Positions 43,089-52,439 of a stretch of DNA of 64,000 bases are shown here, one piece after another. This DNA comes from Nonomuraea wenchangensis (GTDB lineage Bacteria; Actinomycetota; Actinomycetes; Streptosporangiales; Streptosporangiaceae), in contig NZ_FOHX01000001.1 of the NCBI RefSeq assembly GCF_900111685.1, forward strand, positions 744,001-808,000, written 5' to 3'. Both the position numbers and the translations under genes were made by a program. The notes under the pieces were generated by a model, which was not told the origin of the DNA, ran no database searches, and saw nothing but the letters and a program-made list of their open reading frames with translations. The stretch's first letter is position 1. Each line of letters begins with the position of its first letter.

Positions 43089-43571
43089 ATGTTCTTCGGA
43101 CTGCCCTTGCACCCGCTGGTCGTGCACGCCGCCGTCGTCTGCCTGCCGCTCGCGGCGCTCGGCACCATCTTGATGGCGTTCTGGCCGGCGGCGGCCCGCC
43201 GGCTGTGGCCGGCGGTGCTGTTCGTCGCCACCATCGCGCTGGTCGCCGTACCGCTGGCGATCAGCAGCGGCGAGACGCTGGCGGCCACGGTCGGGGAGAA
43301 CGAGCTCATCGAGGTCCACGAGGAGCAGGGCGAGCTGGTGCTGCCGTTCGTCATCGTGCTCTGGCTGGCCGCGCTGGGCCTCTCCCTGGCGACCCGGTTC
43401 ATCGGGCACCGCGGGCGCTCGGCGGCCTCGGAAGAGGTCGTCGCGCGCCCGCGGTGGCACGCCGGCGCGATCGTCGTCCTGGCGCTCCTGGCCCTGGTCG
43501 GCGGGGTGGGAGGCACCGTCGCCATCGTGCTGGCCGGCCACAGCGGCGCCCAGGCCGTCTGGACCAAGTGA
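43089..43571 (+). CDS. DUF2231 membrane protein
   Basis: 160 residues, 21 bp after the ferritin-like gene and probably in its operon. FGLPLHPLVVHAAVVCLPLA at the N terminus and HSGAQAVW at the C terminus are the two His-containing hallmarks of DUF2231. Four membrane helices are predicted. The conserved His residues suggest haem or metal binding, but function is unknown. Pairing with an exported di-iron protein hints at redox or metal homeostasis at the membrane. Confidence 0.87.
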   Translation: MFFGLPLHPLVVHAAVVCLPLAALGTILMAFWPAAARRLWPAVLFVATIALVAVPLAISSGETLAATVGENELIEVHEEQGELVLPFVIVLWLAALGLSLATRFIGHRGRSAASEEVVARPRWHAGAIVVLALLALVGGVGGTVAIVLAGHSGAQAVWTK

Positions 43572-43573
43572 GT

Positions 43574-44884
43574 TCAGGACTCCTGGTAGACGTCGGGTAC
43601 GCCGTCGGCGTCGGAGTCGGCGTTCTCCGCCTCGTGGACGCGCCGGTGGGCGCGGGCCCGCAGCCGCAGGATCACCGTCGCGAGGAGCGCAGCGGCGAGC
43701 GATCCGGCCAGCACGGCCACCTTGACCTGTTCCGCGCCGGCCGCGCCGAACGCCAGCTCCCCGATCAGCAGGGACACGGTGAATCCGATGCCGGACAGGA
43801 CGGCCAGGCCCACCAGGTCGATCCAGGCCAGGCCCTCGGCCAGGGTGGCGCGGGTGAAGCGGGCCACCAGCCAGGTCGCGGCCAGGATGCCGAGCGGTTT
43901 GCCGAGGAGCAGCCCGGCCGCGATCCCGGCCGCGACCGGCTCGGTCAGCGTCCCGGCCAGGCCGCTCAGCCCGCCGAGCGCGACCCCGGCGGAGAAGAAC
44001 GCGAAGACGGGGACGGCGATCCCCGCCGAGATCGGCCGGAGCCGGTGCTCGAATCGCTCGGCCGGCCCGGCCTCGTGCCCGGGTGCGGCCGATGATGCGT
44101 TCCCGTTCTTCCGCCGCAGGACGGGGACGGTCAGGGCCAGCAGCACCCCGGCCACGGTGGCGTGCACGCCCGAGGCGTGCACCAGCCCCCAGGTGGCGAG
44201 CGCCGGCGGCAGCAGCAGCCACCAGGACCGCACTCCGCGCTGGACCAGCACGCCGAACACCGTGAGCGGGACCAGCGCGCCCAGCAGCGGCAGCACCGCC
44301 AGGTGCGAGGTGTAGAAGACGGCGATGACGACGATGGCGATGAGGTCGTCCACCACGGCCAGGGTCAGCAGGAAGGTACGCAGCGCGTCCGGCAGGGAGC
44401 GGCCGATCACCGCCAGCACCGCCAGCGCGAACGCGATGTCGGTGGCCGTGGGGATCGCCCACCCCTGTCCCGCCCCGGCCGGACCGGCGACCGCCAGGTA
44501 CGCCAGCGCGGGCACGACGACCCCGCCGAAGGCCGCCGCCACCGGCACCGCGGCCCGCCACGGGTCGCGCAGGTCCCCGGCGACGAACTCGCGTTTCAGC
44601 TCCAGCCCCGCCACGAAGAAGAAGATCGCCAGCAGGCCGTCCGCGGCCCAGGTGGCGAGGTCGAGGTGCAGGTGCAGCGCGGCCGGCCCGATCTCGACCG
44701 CGCGCAGCTCCTGGTAGGTCTGCGCCCACGGCGAGTTGGCCCAGATGAGCGCGGCCAGCGCGGCGGCCAGCAACAGCGCGCCGCCGATGGTCTCCTTGCG
44801 CAGGATGTCGGCGATGCGGCGCGCCTCGGGCCAGCTGCTCCGGCGGAGCAGGCGTGGTGCGTGACGGGTCGGGGTGCCGGGCAT
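43574..44884 (-). CDS. nhaA: Na+/H+ antiporter NhaA
   Basis: 436 residues from ATG 44884 (GCGGAGA upstream), with about 12 membrane helices. The ion-binding motifs are [19 protein letters not shown] and [15 protein letters not shown], the latter with the adjacent Asp pair used for Na+/H+ exchange. The first helices have [20 protein letters not shown]. The C terminus is acidic ([17 protein letters not shown]), unlike E. coli NhaA. It exports Na+ at alkaline pH. The gene converges with the DUF2231 gene, 2 bp apart. Confidence 0.94.
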   Translation of the reverse strand: MPGTPTRHAPRLLRRSSWPEARRIADILRKETIGGALLLAAALAALIWANSPWAQTYQELRAVEIGPAALHLHLDLATWAADGLLAIFFFVAGLELKREFVAGDLRDPWRAAVPVAAAFGGVVVPALAYLAVAGPAGAGQGWAIPTATDIAFALAVLAVIGRSLPDALRTFLLTLAVVDDLIAIVVIAVFYTSHLAVLPLLGALVPLTVFGVLVQRGVRSWWLLLPPALATWGLVHASGVHATVAGVLLALTVPVLRRKNGNASSAAPGHEAGPAERFEHRLRPISAGIAVPVFAFFSAGVALGGLSGLAGTLTEPVAAGIAAGLLLGKPLGILAATWLVARFTRATLAEGLAWIDLVGLAVLSGIGFTVSLLIGELAFGAAGAEQVKVAVLAGSLAAALLATVILRLRARAHRRVHEAENADSDADGVPDVYQES

Positions 44885-45061
44885 GGGTCTCCGCTCGTGG
44901 CAGGGTATGGGTCGATCACCTGCCGACCAGACTTCCCGGCGCTCCAACTTCACCGTACCAGCGCGTGAGCCGAGCCTTTGCCTGCCCATGGGGCTCGTGC
45001 CGCCGGCCCCGGGGAAGGCTGAACGGGCAGGACCGGATGGTTCCTCTCCCTGGAGGCGGCA

Positions 45062-46051
45062 GTGAACGACGGCCAGGCCGGCCGGCCCATCCTGGTCGGC
45101 TACGACGAATCGGCCGCGAGCCGGCACGCGCTGAACTGGGCGGTCGAGGAGGCGCGGCTGCGGAGGGCGCCCGTGCTGGTCTGTCATGCCCTGCACTGGC
45201 CGTACACCACCAAGCCCGTCTCCGCCGAGATGATGGCGCAGATCGAGCAGGTGGCCCAGGGGGTCGTGGACGATGGCGTGCGGCGCGCCCGCGAGCTCGC
45301 CCCCGAGGTGGACGCACGGGGGCTCCTCGCACGGGGCACCCCCGCGGCCGTCCTCCTGGAGGCGGGGCGTGAGGCGGAGCTGACGGTGCTGGGATCGCGC
45401 GGGCAGGGCGGATTCGACGAGCTGCGGGTGGGGTCGGCGGCCGTCCAGGTGCCCGCACACTGCGTCACCCCGGTCGTCGTCGTACGCCCGGAACTCCGGC
45501 CGTCCGCCGCCGATGCCGATGCCGGAGCCGATGCCGGAACCGGAGCCGATGCCGGAACCGGAGCCGGAACCGGAGCCGGTGCCGGAGCCGGAGCCGTCCG
45601 GATCGTGGTCGGCCTGGACGGCTCGCCCGCCGGCCTCACGGCCCTGGAGTTCGCCCTGGACGAGGCCGCGCTGCGCCTCGGCGCCGTGACGGCGCTGTGC
45701 TGCTGGACGGACTGCGGATCGTCGTCCTGGCCGGATCCGCTGCCCTTCGTGGACTCGAACGCGCTGCGCAGAGGAGCCGAGGACCGCTTCCGCGAGGTCG
45801 TGACCCGCCTGGCCGACCGGCGCCCGGACGTGCCGGTGATCACCGAGTTCGTGCCGGAACGCCCGCAGCGCGCGCTGCTCGCCGCGGCCGAGGACGCCGC
45901 GCTGCTCGTACTCGGCAACCGGGGGAACGAGTCACGTCCGCGCCTGCTCCTGGGGCCGGTCACGCAGAGCGCGCTGGCCGAAGCCGGATGCCCGGTCGCG
46001 GTGACCCCCGCGACCGTCCTGAGACCGCGCACCCCGCCGGATCGGGCTTGA
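45062..46051 (+). CDS. Universal stress protein with repetitive Ala/Gly/Asp linker
   Basis: 329 residues from GTG 45062 (GGAGG 5-6 nt upstream). Two Usp domains start PILVGYDES and RIVVGLDGS. The first ATP loop is [16 protein letters not shown], but the second is [18 protein letters not shown], a weakened match. The domains are joined by about 30 residues of Ala-Asp, Ala-Gly and Thr-Gly dipeptides encoded by a hexamer repeat. It is the third two-domain Usp of this 8-kb stretch and is transcribed alone. Confidence 0.88.
   Translation: MNDGQAGRPILVGYDESAASRHALNWAVEEARLRRAPVLVCHALHWPYTTKPVSAEMMAQIEQVAQGVVDDGVRRARELAPEVDARGLLARGTPAAVLLEAGREAELTVLGSRGQGGFDELRVGSAAVQVPAHCVTPVVVVRPELRPSAADADAGADAGTGADAGTGAGTGAGAGAGAVRIVVGLDGSPAGLTALEFALDEAALRLGAVTALCCWTDCGSSSWPDPLPFVDSNALRRGAEDRFREVVTRLADRRPDVPVITEFVPERPQRALLAAAEDAALLVLGNRGNESRPRLLLGPVTQSALAEAGCPVAVTPATVLRPRTPPDRA
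45509..45592 (+). repeat. Coding hexamer tandem repeat (GCCGGA and variants), 14 units
   Basis: Fourteen in-frame 6-bp units of GCCGGA, GCCGAT, ACCGGA or GCCGGT encode an alternating Ala/Thr then Gly/Asp linker between the two Usp domains. Slippage would change the linker by two residues per unit without breaking the frame. Confidence 0.9.
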
Positions 46052-46106
46052 TGCAAGGCCCGTGGCCGAAGACAAGCGGAATACGACCACCCCGCGCTGT
46101 GCGGCC

Positions 46107-46316
46107 TTAGTCCGCGAGTGTGTCGAATTCGCCCATCTTCACGCCGCCGATGAATGCCTTCCACTCGTTGCGGGTGAAGAGCAGTTTGGGGCCATGCGGG
46201 TCCTTACTGTCACGGACGGCAATCAGCTCAGGAAAGTTCATCGCGACCTCAACGCACTGGCCGCCGTTGTCAGAAGAGCGCGACGACTTCCGCCACTCTG
46301 CGTTACTCAGGTCCAC
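46107..46316 (-). CDS. DUF397 domain protein
   Basis: 69 residues from GTG 46316, overlapping the upstream XRE gene by 10 bp. The sequence has every DUF397 hallmark: AEWRKSSRSSDNGGQCVEVA at the N terminus, VRDSKDP in the middle, and FTRNEWKAFIGGVKMGEFD at the end. DUF397 proteins of actinomycetes are the standard partner of DUF5753-type XRE regulators and modulate developmental gene expression. Confidence 0.93.
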   Translation of the reverse strand: MDLSNAEWRKSSRSSDNGGQCVEVAMNFPELIAVRDSKDPHGPKLLFTRNEWKAFIGGVKMGEFDTLAD

Positions 46317-47134
46317 CCGCGCCTCGCTTCCTCGATCTTCTGGAGGGACGTTCGCTCAGGATATGCCCACATCCTGAGCGCCTCATAGCGATGCCAAATC
46401 GAGGCCACGATATCACGCTCCGTAGTGATGAACGCTTGCGCAGGCGAGTCCGAACTGACCACGTCAGGTTGGCTGTCAGGAAGCTCGGCGATCATGAAGG
46501 CGCCCGCCAGCCCGGCCACGCATTCCGGGTCGACGACCTGCAAGAAGACATCGGGCCCCTGGGCCATCTCCAGCAGATGACCCAACTGCTCCTGCATCAC
46601 CGCGGCACCGCCGATCCTGCGGTGCAGCACACCCTCGTCGACGAGCATCAGCAACAGGGGCGGCTCCTCCCGTTCGAGGATGCGTTGCCGCCGCATGCGA
46701 GCTTCGACCCGTTCATCTACTTCTTCGGGCTTGATGCCGGGCGCGTGGCTGAAGATATGGCGGGCGTAGGCCTCGGTCTGGAGAAGTCCGGGGATGAGCA
46801 GCGGATCCCACGAGCGCAGGACGCGAAGGGTGGGCTCGATCTCCTCGGCCCAGCTCTTGAACCAGGGCGGATTGCCCGGCTGCGTGACGATGCGTTCATG
46901 GAGTTGAGTGAACGAGACACCGCCGGAGGTGTCGAAGAGAAGGTCCAGCCGTTCGGCGTCGGATCGTGACGGCGTGCGGTTCGCCTTCTCCAGTCTGCTC
47001 ACCTGCGTCTGCGTACAGCCGAGCCGAGCCGCCACCGCGGCCTGGGAGAGCTCTGCTGCCTCGCGCAGCCGCCGCATCTCCGCACCGAAGCGTACGCGCG
47101 GAGAATCCGGGTTGAGTGACGGCACAACGTCCAT
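46307..47134 (-). CDS. XRE-family regulator with DUF5753 domain
   Basis: 275 residues from ATG 47134 (GAGG 7 nt upstream). The helix-turn-helix (about 15-70) contains RRLREAAELSQAAVAARLG and TQTQVSRLEKANRTPS. The rest is DUF5753, with SWDPLLIPGLLQTEAYAR and later GPDVFLQVVD. Such proteins, paired with DUF397 and an ATPase-fold anti-sigma-like protein, form WhiJ-like regulatory systems in Streptomyces and relatives. A longer frame upstream to 47287 has poor codon use and was rejected. Confidence 0.92.
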   Translation of the reverse strand: MDVVPSLNPDSPRVRFGAEMRRLREAAELSQAAVAARLGCTQTQVSRLEKANRTPSRSDAERLDLLFDTSGGVSFTQLHERIVTQPGNPPWFKSWAEEIEPTLRVLRSWDPLLIPGLLQTEAYARHIFSHAPGIKPEEVDERVEARMRRQRILEREEPPLLLMLVDEGVLHRRIGGAAVMQEQLGHLLEMAQGPDVFLQVVDPECVAGLAGAFMIAELPDSQPDVVSSDSPAQAFITTERDIVASIWHRYEALRMWAYPERTSLQKIEEARRGWT

Positions 47135-47346
47135 GACATTTCCTCTTTTATTGGAGAAAACGGAAATCCTCTCGGAGTTGATGCCTCCTTTAAACCACAC
47201 CTGACCGGCTGCTGTCATCAGCCATACTGTCTTGGCCTGCGGAATCAGTGCCCGCCATGACATCAAGAAGGCACGCTGAACACACACCTTCTTGAGCCGG
47301 ACGTACGCGAATAGCCCGGCACCGCTATTCGCCGGAAGGCGGGAGC

Positions 47347-47634
47347 ATGAGAGAACGCGAAGAACACGAGAGGTTCGGTCACCTGGCCCGGCTGGGATGG
47401 GACCTGCGCGGCCTGGGGTACGACATCTCGCTGGTCCTGCCCGCGGCCGGCTCGCCGACCCTGCAGATGTGCACCAAGAACGGCGCCAAGTTCCATATCA
47501 CCGCCAACCGCCGATACTGCGACTGGGTGTTCACCTGGCGGCCATGGTGGGCACGACTGTGGCGGCGCGACAGGTGGGTGATGGCCCACGCCGACAATGC
47601 CGCCGCCGTCATCGCCGCAGAGGTGAACGCATGA
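47347..47634 (+). CDS. Small protein of unknown function
   Basis: 95 residues from ATG 47347 (GGAAGG upstream). Acidic/basic at the N terminus (MREREEHERFGHLARLGWD) and Trp/Arg-rich in the middle (CDWVFTWRPWWARLWRRD). The last codons overlap the following HATPase gene as ATGA. Similar small proteins often precede the ATP-binding partner in DUF397/XRE loci, but I recognise no family. It diverges from the XRE gene across 212 bp. Confidence 0.6.
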   Translation: MREREEHERFGHLARLGWDLRGLGYDISLVLPAAGSPTLQMCTKNGAKFHITANRRYCDWVFTWRPWWARLWRRDRWVMAHADNAAAVIAAEVNA

Positions 47635-48104
47635 GAAGGCACCTTCGCCATGAAGACACCGAAATGGCATTCCCGGAAGCACCGCATATGACGGCACTCA
47701 AGCAATTCCCGGCGACGGAGATATCCGTTTTCAGAGCTCGCGAATGGGCACGCTCCCTGCTGTCTCCCGGCGCCCCGCGCCCCGTGCTCGACGACGCGCT
47801 CCTCCTGCTCAGCGAAGTCGTCACCAACGCCATCACCCACTCCGACTCCGGCCGAGCCCCCGCAGGCGTGGTGACGGTCCGGATCGCCCGCATCGGTACG
47901 GCCGTCCAGGTCGAGGTGACCGACGCCGGCTCGTCCACCAGCGCACCTGCAGTACAGGCTCCAACCCTCGACGACGACACAGGTCGCGGCCTGTGGATGG
48001 TGGTCATGCTCGCCGACTCTTGGGGATCGGAACACGACGAGAACCACGGAAAGGTGTGGTTCCTGCTGACCGGACGCGAGCTCCGAGGAGATGGCAAAAT
48101 GTGA
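47631..48104 (+). CDS. Anti-sigma-factor-like HATPase (ATP-binding regulatory protein)
   Basis: 157 residues from ATG 47631. ATG 47664 is a possible alternative. GHKL ATPase boxes are visible: N-box LLSEVVTNAITHS, G1 VEVTDAGS and G2 DDTGRGLWMVVMLADSWG. This is the RsbW/SpoIIAB-like family that is very abundant in actinomycetes and commonly linked to XRE/DUF397 pairs. The Asn of the N-box and the DxG of G1 are intact, so ATP binding is expected. It is coupled by stop-start overlap on both sides. Confidence 0.88.
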   Translation: MRRHLRHEDTEMAFPEAPHMTALKQFPATEISVFRAREWARSLLSPGAPRPVLDDALLLLSEVVTNAITHSDSGRAPAGVVTVRIARIGTAVQVEVTDAGSSTSAPAVQAPTLDDDTGRGLWMVVMLADSWGSEHDENHGKVWFLLTGRELRGDGKM

Positions 48105-49702
48105 TCGTGCCACTACCCTCCGCGAAGTACTTCAACACCACCGGCCCATGCGACCCGCGGATCCACTACATGCTGCCCCCCACACCACGGCTTCCCGAGG
48201 CACGGACGCTCATCGAGATGGATCGCTACTTCGTGCTGCACGCGCCCCGGCAGACCGGCAAGACGACCGTCCTGGACGCCCTGGCCTCCGAGCTGACCGC
48301 CGAGGGCGACATCGCCGCCCTGTCGTTCTCCTGCGAGCGTGCCAAGTCGGCCGGCGACGACGTCGCCTGGGCGGAGTCGCTTCTGCTTGACTCCCTCCGC
48401 GAGGCCGCCACGCTGTCAGGATGGCCGGAGGAACTGCTGCCACCGGATTCCCCGCCGCAGGTCACGCCGGGCAGCCGGTTCGGTGCGGCGCTGCGTGAGT
48501 GGTGCCGCCGCTGCCCGCGCCGGGTGGTGCTGTTCCTCGACGAGATCGACGCCCTGCAGGGCAACAGCATGGTCAGCATCCTCAGCCAGCTCCGCGACGG
48601 GCACAACAAGCGATCGAAGGGCTATCCGTTCCCCGCGTCGATGGTCCTGTGCGGGCTGCGCGACCTGCGCGACCACAAGGTCGCCTCCGGCGGCGCTCCC
48701 GACCGGTTCAACGCGGCAAGCCCGTTCAACATCCTCGCCGACTCACTGCGCCTGGGCGACTTCACCGCTGAGCAGATCGCCGGGCTGTACGACCAGCACA
48801 CCCGGGCGACCGGCCAGGAGTTCACCAAGGACGCGGTGGACCGTGCCTTCGAGCTGACCCAGGGACAACCCTGGCTGGTCAACGCCCTCGCCCATGAGAT
48901 CACCTTCAAGATGGGGGTGACAGGGACGATCGGCGACGGGCAGGTGGAGGACGCGAAAGAGCGACTGATCCGGGCGCGCGCCACCCACCTGGACTCCCTG
49001 GCAGCCCGGCTCTACGAGCCCCGGGTCAAGCGGGTGATGGAACCGATCGTGGCCGGCGGCTCCTACACCGAGCGCACCAACTCCGACGACCTGTCCTACG
49101 CCCGCGACCTCGGGCTGATCACGCAGAAACCTCCACCGCAGGTCGCCAACCCGATCTACCGGGAGGTCATCCTGCGCGTGCTGGGCGATCTGACCGAGCA
49201 GAACGTCCATGCCGACCCCCGCAGCTTCGTGCTCCCCGACGGCCGGTTCGACCTGCCGCGCCTGCTGCAGGAGTTCGTCGTCTTCTGGCGCGAACACGGC
49301 GAAGTCCTCATCCAGCAGGAGGGCTACCACGAAGCCGCCTGCCAGATCATCCTCATGGCCTTCCTGCACCGCCTGGTCAACGGCGGCGGCTACCTCGACC
49401 GCGAGTACGCCGCCGGCACCAAACGCCTGGACGTGTTCGTTCGCTGGCCGTACAGCGGCCCCGATGGCCAACGGCTGATGCAACGCGAAGCCATGGAACT
49501 GATGGTGTGGCGACCGGGCGCGGACGACCCGAAGCCCGAGGGTCTGGCTCAGCTCGACCGCTACCTCGACCGGCTGACCCTGCCCACCGGCGTCCTGGTC
49601 ATCTTCGACCGCCGCCCCGAAGCCGCCCCCTGGCAGGAACGCGGCCGCTTCGAGCAGGCGACCACCCCTTCCGGCCGCCAGGTCACCGTCCTGCGCGTGT
49701 GA
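48101..49702 (+). CDS. AAA-like ATPase with possible degenerate PD-(D/E)xK C-terminal domain
   Basis: 533 residues from GTG 48101, overlapping the HATPase stop (GTGA). The P-loop is APRQTGKTT near residue 48, Walker B VVLFLDEIDAL, and the N terminus YFNTTGPCDPRIHYMLPP resembles AAA-like (AAA_35-type) proteins. A winged-helix-like middle part follows, then a C-terminal region with KRLDVFVRW and AMELMVW. This pattern recalls the DUF1703/PDDEXK_9 nucleases that often end such ATPases, but the usual Lys of ExK is missing. A STAND-like regulator or defence ATPase is possible. Confidence 0.75.
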   Translation: MIVPLPSAKYFNTTGPCDPRIHYMLPPTPRLPEARTLIEMDRYFVLHAPRQTGKTTVLDALASELTAEGDIAALSFSCERAKSAGDDVAWAESLLLDSLREAATLSGWPEELLPPDSPPQVTPGSRFGAALREWCRRCPRRVVLFLDEIDALQGNSMVSILSQLRDGHNKRSKGYPFPASMVLCGLRDLRDHKVASGGAPDRFNAASPFNILADSLRLGDFTAEQIAGLYDQHTRATGQEFTKDAVDRAFELTQGQPWLVNALAHEITFKMGVTGTIGDGQVEDAKERLIRARATHLDSLAARLYEPRVKRVMEPIVAGGSYTERTNSDDLSYARDLGLITQKPPPQVANPIYREVILRVLGDLTEQNVHADPRSFVLPDGRFDLPRLLQEFVVFWREHGEVLIQQEGYHEAACQIILMAFLHRLVNGGGYLDREYAAGTKRLDVFVRWPYSGPDGQRLMQREAMELMVWRPGADDPKPEGLAQLDRYLDRLTLPTGVLVIFDRRPEAAPWQERGRFEQATTPSGRQVTVLRV

Positions 49703-49728
49703 GGGGTGTCCGAGTCTCGATCAGCCGG

Positions 49729-52264
49729 TCACCCCTCCTGCTCGTCCGACGCGGTCACCGTCGCCATGAACCAGTCGAGCGCCGCGACGACGACGTCGAA
49801 CACGGCGATGTTCGCCAACTGGGTGTTCTTGATGGAGGGATACAACTCCAGTTTGGCGACGGGGATGTCCACGCCGGGTGCGTCGTTGAGCCGCTGCCGG
49901 AGCTCCTCGCGCAGCGCCGGGTCGTCGAACGGCTTGCGTTTGCGCAGCACACTGAAGGGGATCTCGGCGGTCTTGGCGTAGAAGCGGATGACGTACATGG
50001 TCTGCCTGCCGACCTTGATGATCGGCGCGCAGGAGGCGTTCGCGGACGTGCCGTACTGGAGTTCGCCGCCTCGTGAGCGCCAGTGCTCCAGCAGCCGCTG
50101 TACCGCGCCGGCCGCCTGCGGGCCGCTGGCCTCGTTGAGCTGGTGCAGGAAGCGCTCTTCCAGCGTCGTCAGCGCTTGCGGCGACAGGGATCCATCTCCC
50201 GCGGCCTCTGTTTCGGCCAGATCCGCGGCGATGGGCAGGCCGAGGAGTTCGGCGATTTCGCGGGCGGTGATGTGCTGGTCCGCGGAGGCGCGTCCCGCGT
50301 CGTCGAAAACGATGCCTTCCGCGCGCAGCACCTCGTGGACGTCCCGGTCGTCGTCAGGGTCGGTCCAGCGGAAACTCTCGGAGACCTGCCCGGACCTGCT
50401 GAGGACCCGGTGCGCGTTGAGCACGGGGACAGTCGCCAGATGGACGCCGACGGGCACCGGATGCGAGCCGATCAGCTCGGCGACATCCGAGTACGAGGTC
50501 CAGGTGGCGGCGGGCAGGGCCGCCACGGCGCTGTGCAACAGCGTCCAGTCGCGGGAGGCCGCGCTCCCGCGGCCGGATTCCTCGGGCCCCGGCCAGATGG
50601 CGATCGCGCGGTCGGCGATCCGGTCGGCGCGGGCCAGGATCTCGGCCTTGCCCCAGCGCTCGCAGGCGGCGATCTCCCGGTTCATGACCAGTCCGCTCTG
50701 ACCCAACTGATGGCGCTTGGCGGCGAAGGAGTTGTTGCTCAGCTCCGAGTTGTAGCCGCTGAGCGTGAGATTGCCCAGCGTGTGCACGAGCTGCCGATGC
50801 AGGAGATCGGCGTCGTCTCCCCCGTGGGAGAGCTCGCTCAGCCAGTCGGCGGTCATGGACTGCGGCAGGACGTTGCTCGATGGTGATGCGCTTGTCGGCC
50901 AGGTCCACCCGCTCCTTGCTGCCCAGCGACTCCTCGATGCGCCGCAGGATGAGCTTCTGCTGCACCGTACGGCCTTGCCAGTAGAAGGCGCGGCTGCGGA
51001 TCTCCTCCCGCAGCTGCGCGTCCGAAGGCCAGTAGAGCCTGGCCGGCGACAGCGCGGTGCGTACCGCCTGCGGCACGTCCTCCTCGGCGACCAGCTGGAC
51101 GGCGAGCCGTTGGAAGATCCGGTTGAGGTTGCCCGTCGTCACCCCCGCGATCAGGCGGCGTACGAGGAAGCTCTCGACGTACGTCAGCGCCTCGCTCACC
51201 TCCTCGTCGCCGATGTGGTCGTCCTCCCGCAGTTCGAGCAGGCGCATGATCAGCGGGTAGGCCGTGGACGCCTGCCATTCCTTGAGGAAGCGCAGCCGTC
51301 CGGCGAACGGCAGATCCTCGGAGGGGAACAGGATCTGGCTGAGGTGCCGCGCGCGACGGTGCAGGTCCTGGACGTACGCCTCGACCTGGCTCTCGTCGCC
51401 GGACAGTGTCAAAAGCAGCTGCTGATGCCCCCGGTAGACGGCGTTGTACTGGGCCTCGCCGCCCTCCCGCAGGACCAGCACCAGGTACATCAGTTGTTCC
51501 ATGGCCTTGGCGTCCAGCTGGTCCTGGATCGGCTTCCAGTACTCGTCATAGACGTGCTGACCACGGGTGGGCAGGCACATGAAGACGTAGTTGCGGATGA
51601 GGTCCACCTGGCTGAGCCGCATGCCCGTGTTGTTGATCGACTCGAAGATGCGGAACGCGTTGTCGTCCTTCTCCACCAGGATCTGCACGAGATTGAGCCG
51701 GTCCAGCAGCACCGACTCCACCCGCGCGATGTCATGCGGGTCGGCCGGATCGTCGAACTCCTTCAGCATGCTGCGGAAGAACTGGTAGGCGTTGCCGACC
51801 AGGCTGTCGGACCTGCCGTCCGACGTGCCGTCCACGCACGCCTTGAATGCCGCTCGGTCGCTCTGTGTTGGGAGGAGCCGGTAGCGCAACTCGCCTTGCT
51901 GAAACTTGTTGATCAGGTGGAGTTCGTTGATCCGCTCGCGTGCGCTGGGCTCCTCGGCGACCAGGTGATCTCTGATGGCGCAGAGGGCGAGCATCAGGGT
52001 GGTGAGACGCTGCTGGCCGTCCACGATGATCCACTGGGAGCGGCTCGGCGCCAGCTCCGGGCCGGGTGCGAGGACGACCGATCCCATGAAGTGGCTGGGG
52101 GCGTCTTGCCGCTGCTCGGCCAGCACGTCGACCTGGGCGGTGATGTCCGTCCACAGCTGAGTGAGCTGGGGGCGTTCCCAGGTGTATTGGCGCTGGTAGA
52201 GAGGGACCAGTAACTGCTGGTCGCCCTGGATGAGCTTGCGAAGGGTGGTTTCGTTGGCCTTCAT
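49729..52264 (-). pseudogene. DUF262-DUF1524 (GmrSD-like type IV restriction) gene broken by a +1 frameshift
   Basis: Read through one correction, the product would be about 845 residues from ATG 52264. DUF262 motifs are VPLYQRQYTWERPQL, IIVDGQQRLTTLML and FESINNTGMRLSQVDLI. The frame then reads ITIE, after which an extra base (T at 50873/50874 on the plus strand) converts the expected HVLPQSM nuclease motif to QRPAA. The other frame resumes at VLPQSM and continues with HTLGNLTLSGYNSELSN of DUF1524. The C-terminal 300 residues add an alkyltransferase-like domain and an unassigned domain. GmrSD proteins cut modified phage DNA. As sequenced, the upstream frame stops near 50354 and lacks the nuclease. 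Confidence 0.85.
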
Positions 52265-52439
52265 GCCGTCCCGTTCACGATGTAAGCAAGCAGTGCCTTT
52301 GCAGGCACATTAAGTTACGACGACTGAGGGGCGGCCACAAGGTTCGTTTAACATCTAAATCATATGCAGGTAAAGGCGAAAATCCGGTACGATCTGCCTT
52401 GACGGCGATCCCACTCCAGCGAGGAGAAACCGGACAAAG

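Noticed and set aside
42060..44729. An 889-codon minus-strand frame over the ferritin-like and DUF2231 genes
   Set aside because: It is antisense and out of frame. The plus-strand proteins have signal peptide, metal ligands and ribosome sites, and the NhaA gene uses another frame.
45509..45592. CRISPR-like regular repeats
   Set aside because: The 6-bp units are contiguous, in frame and have no spacers, so this is a coding microsatellite.
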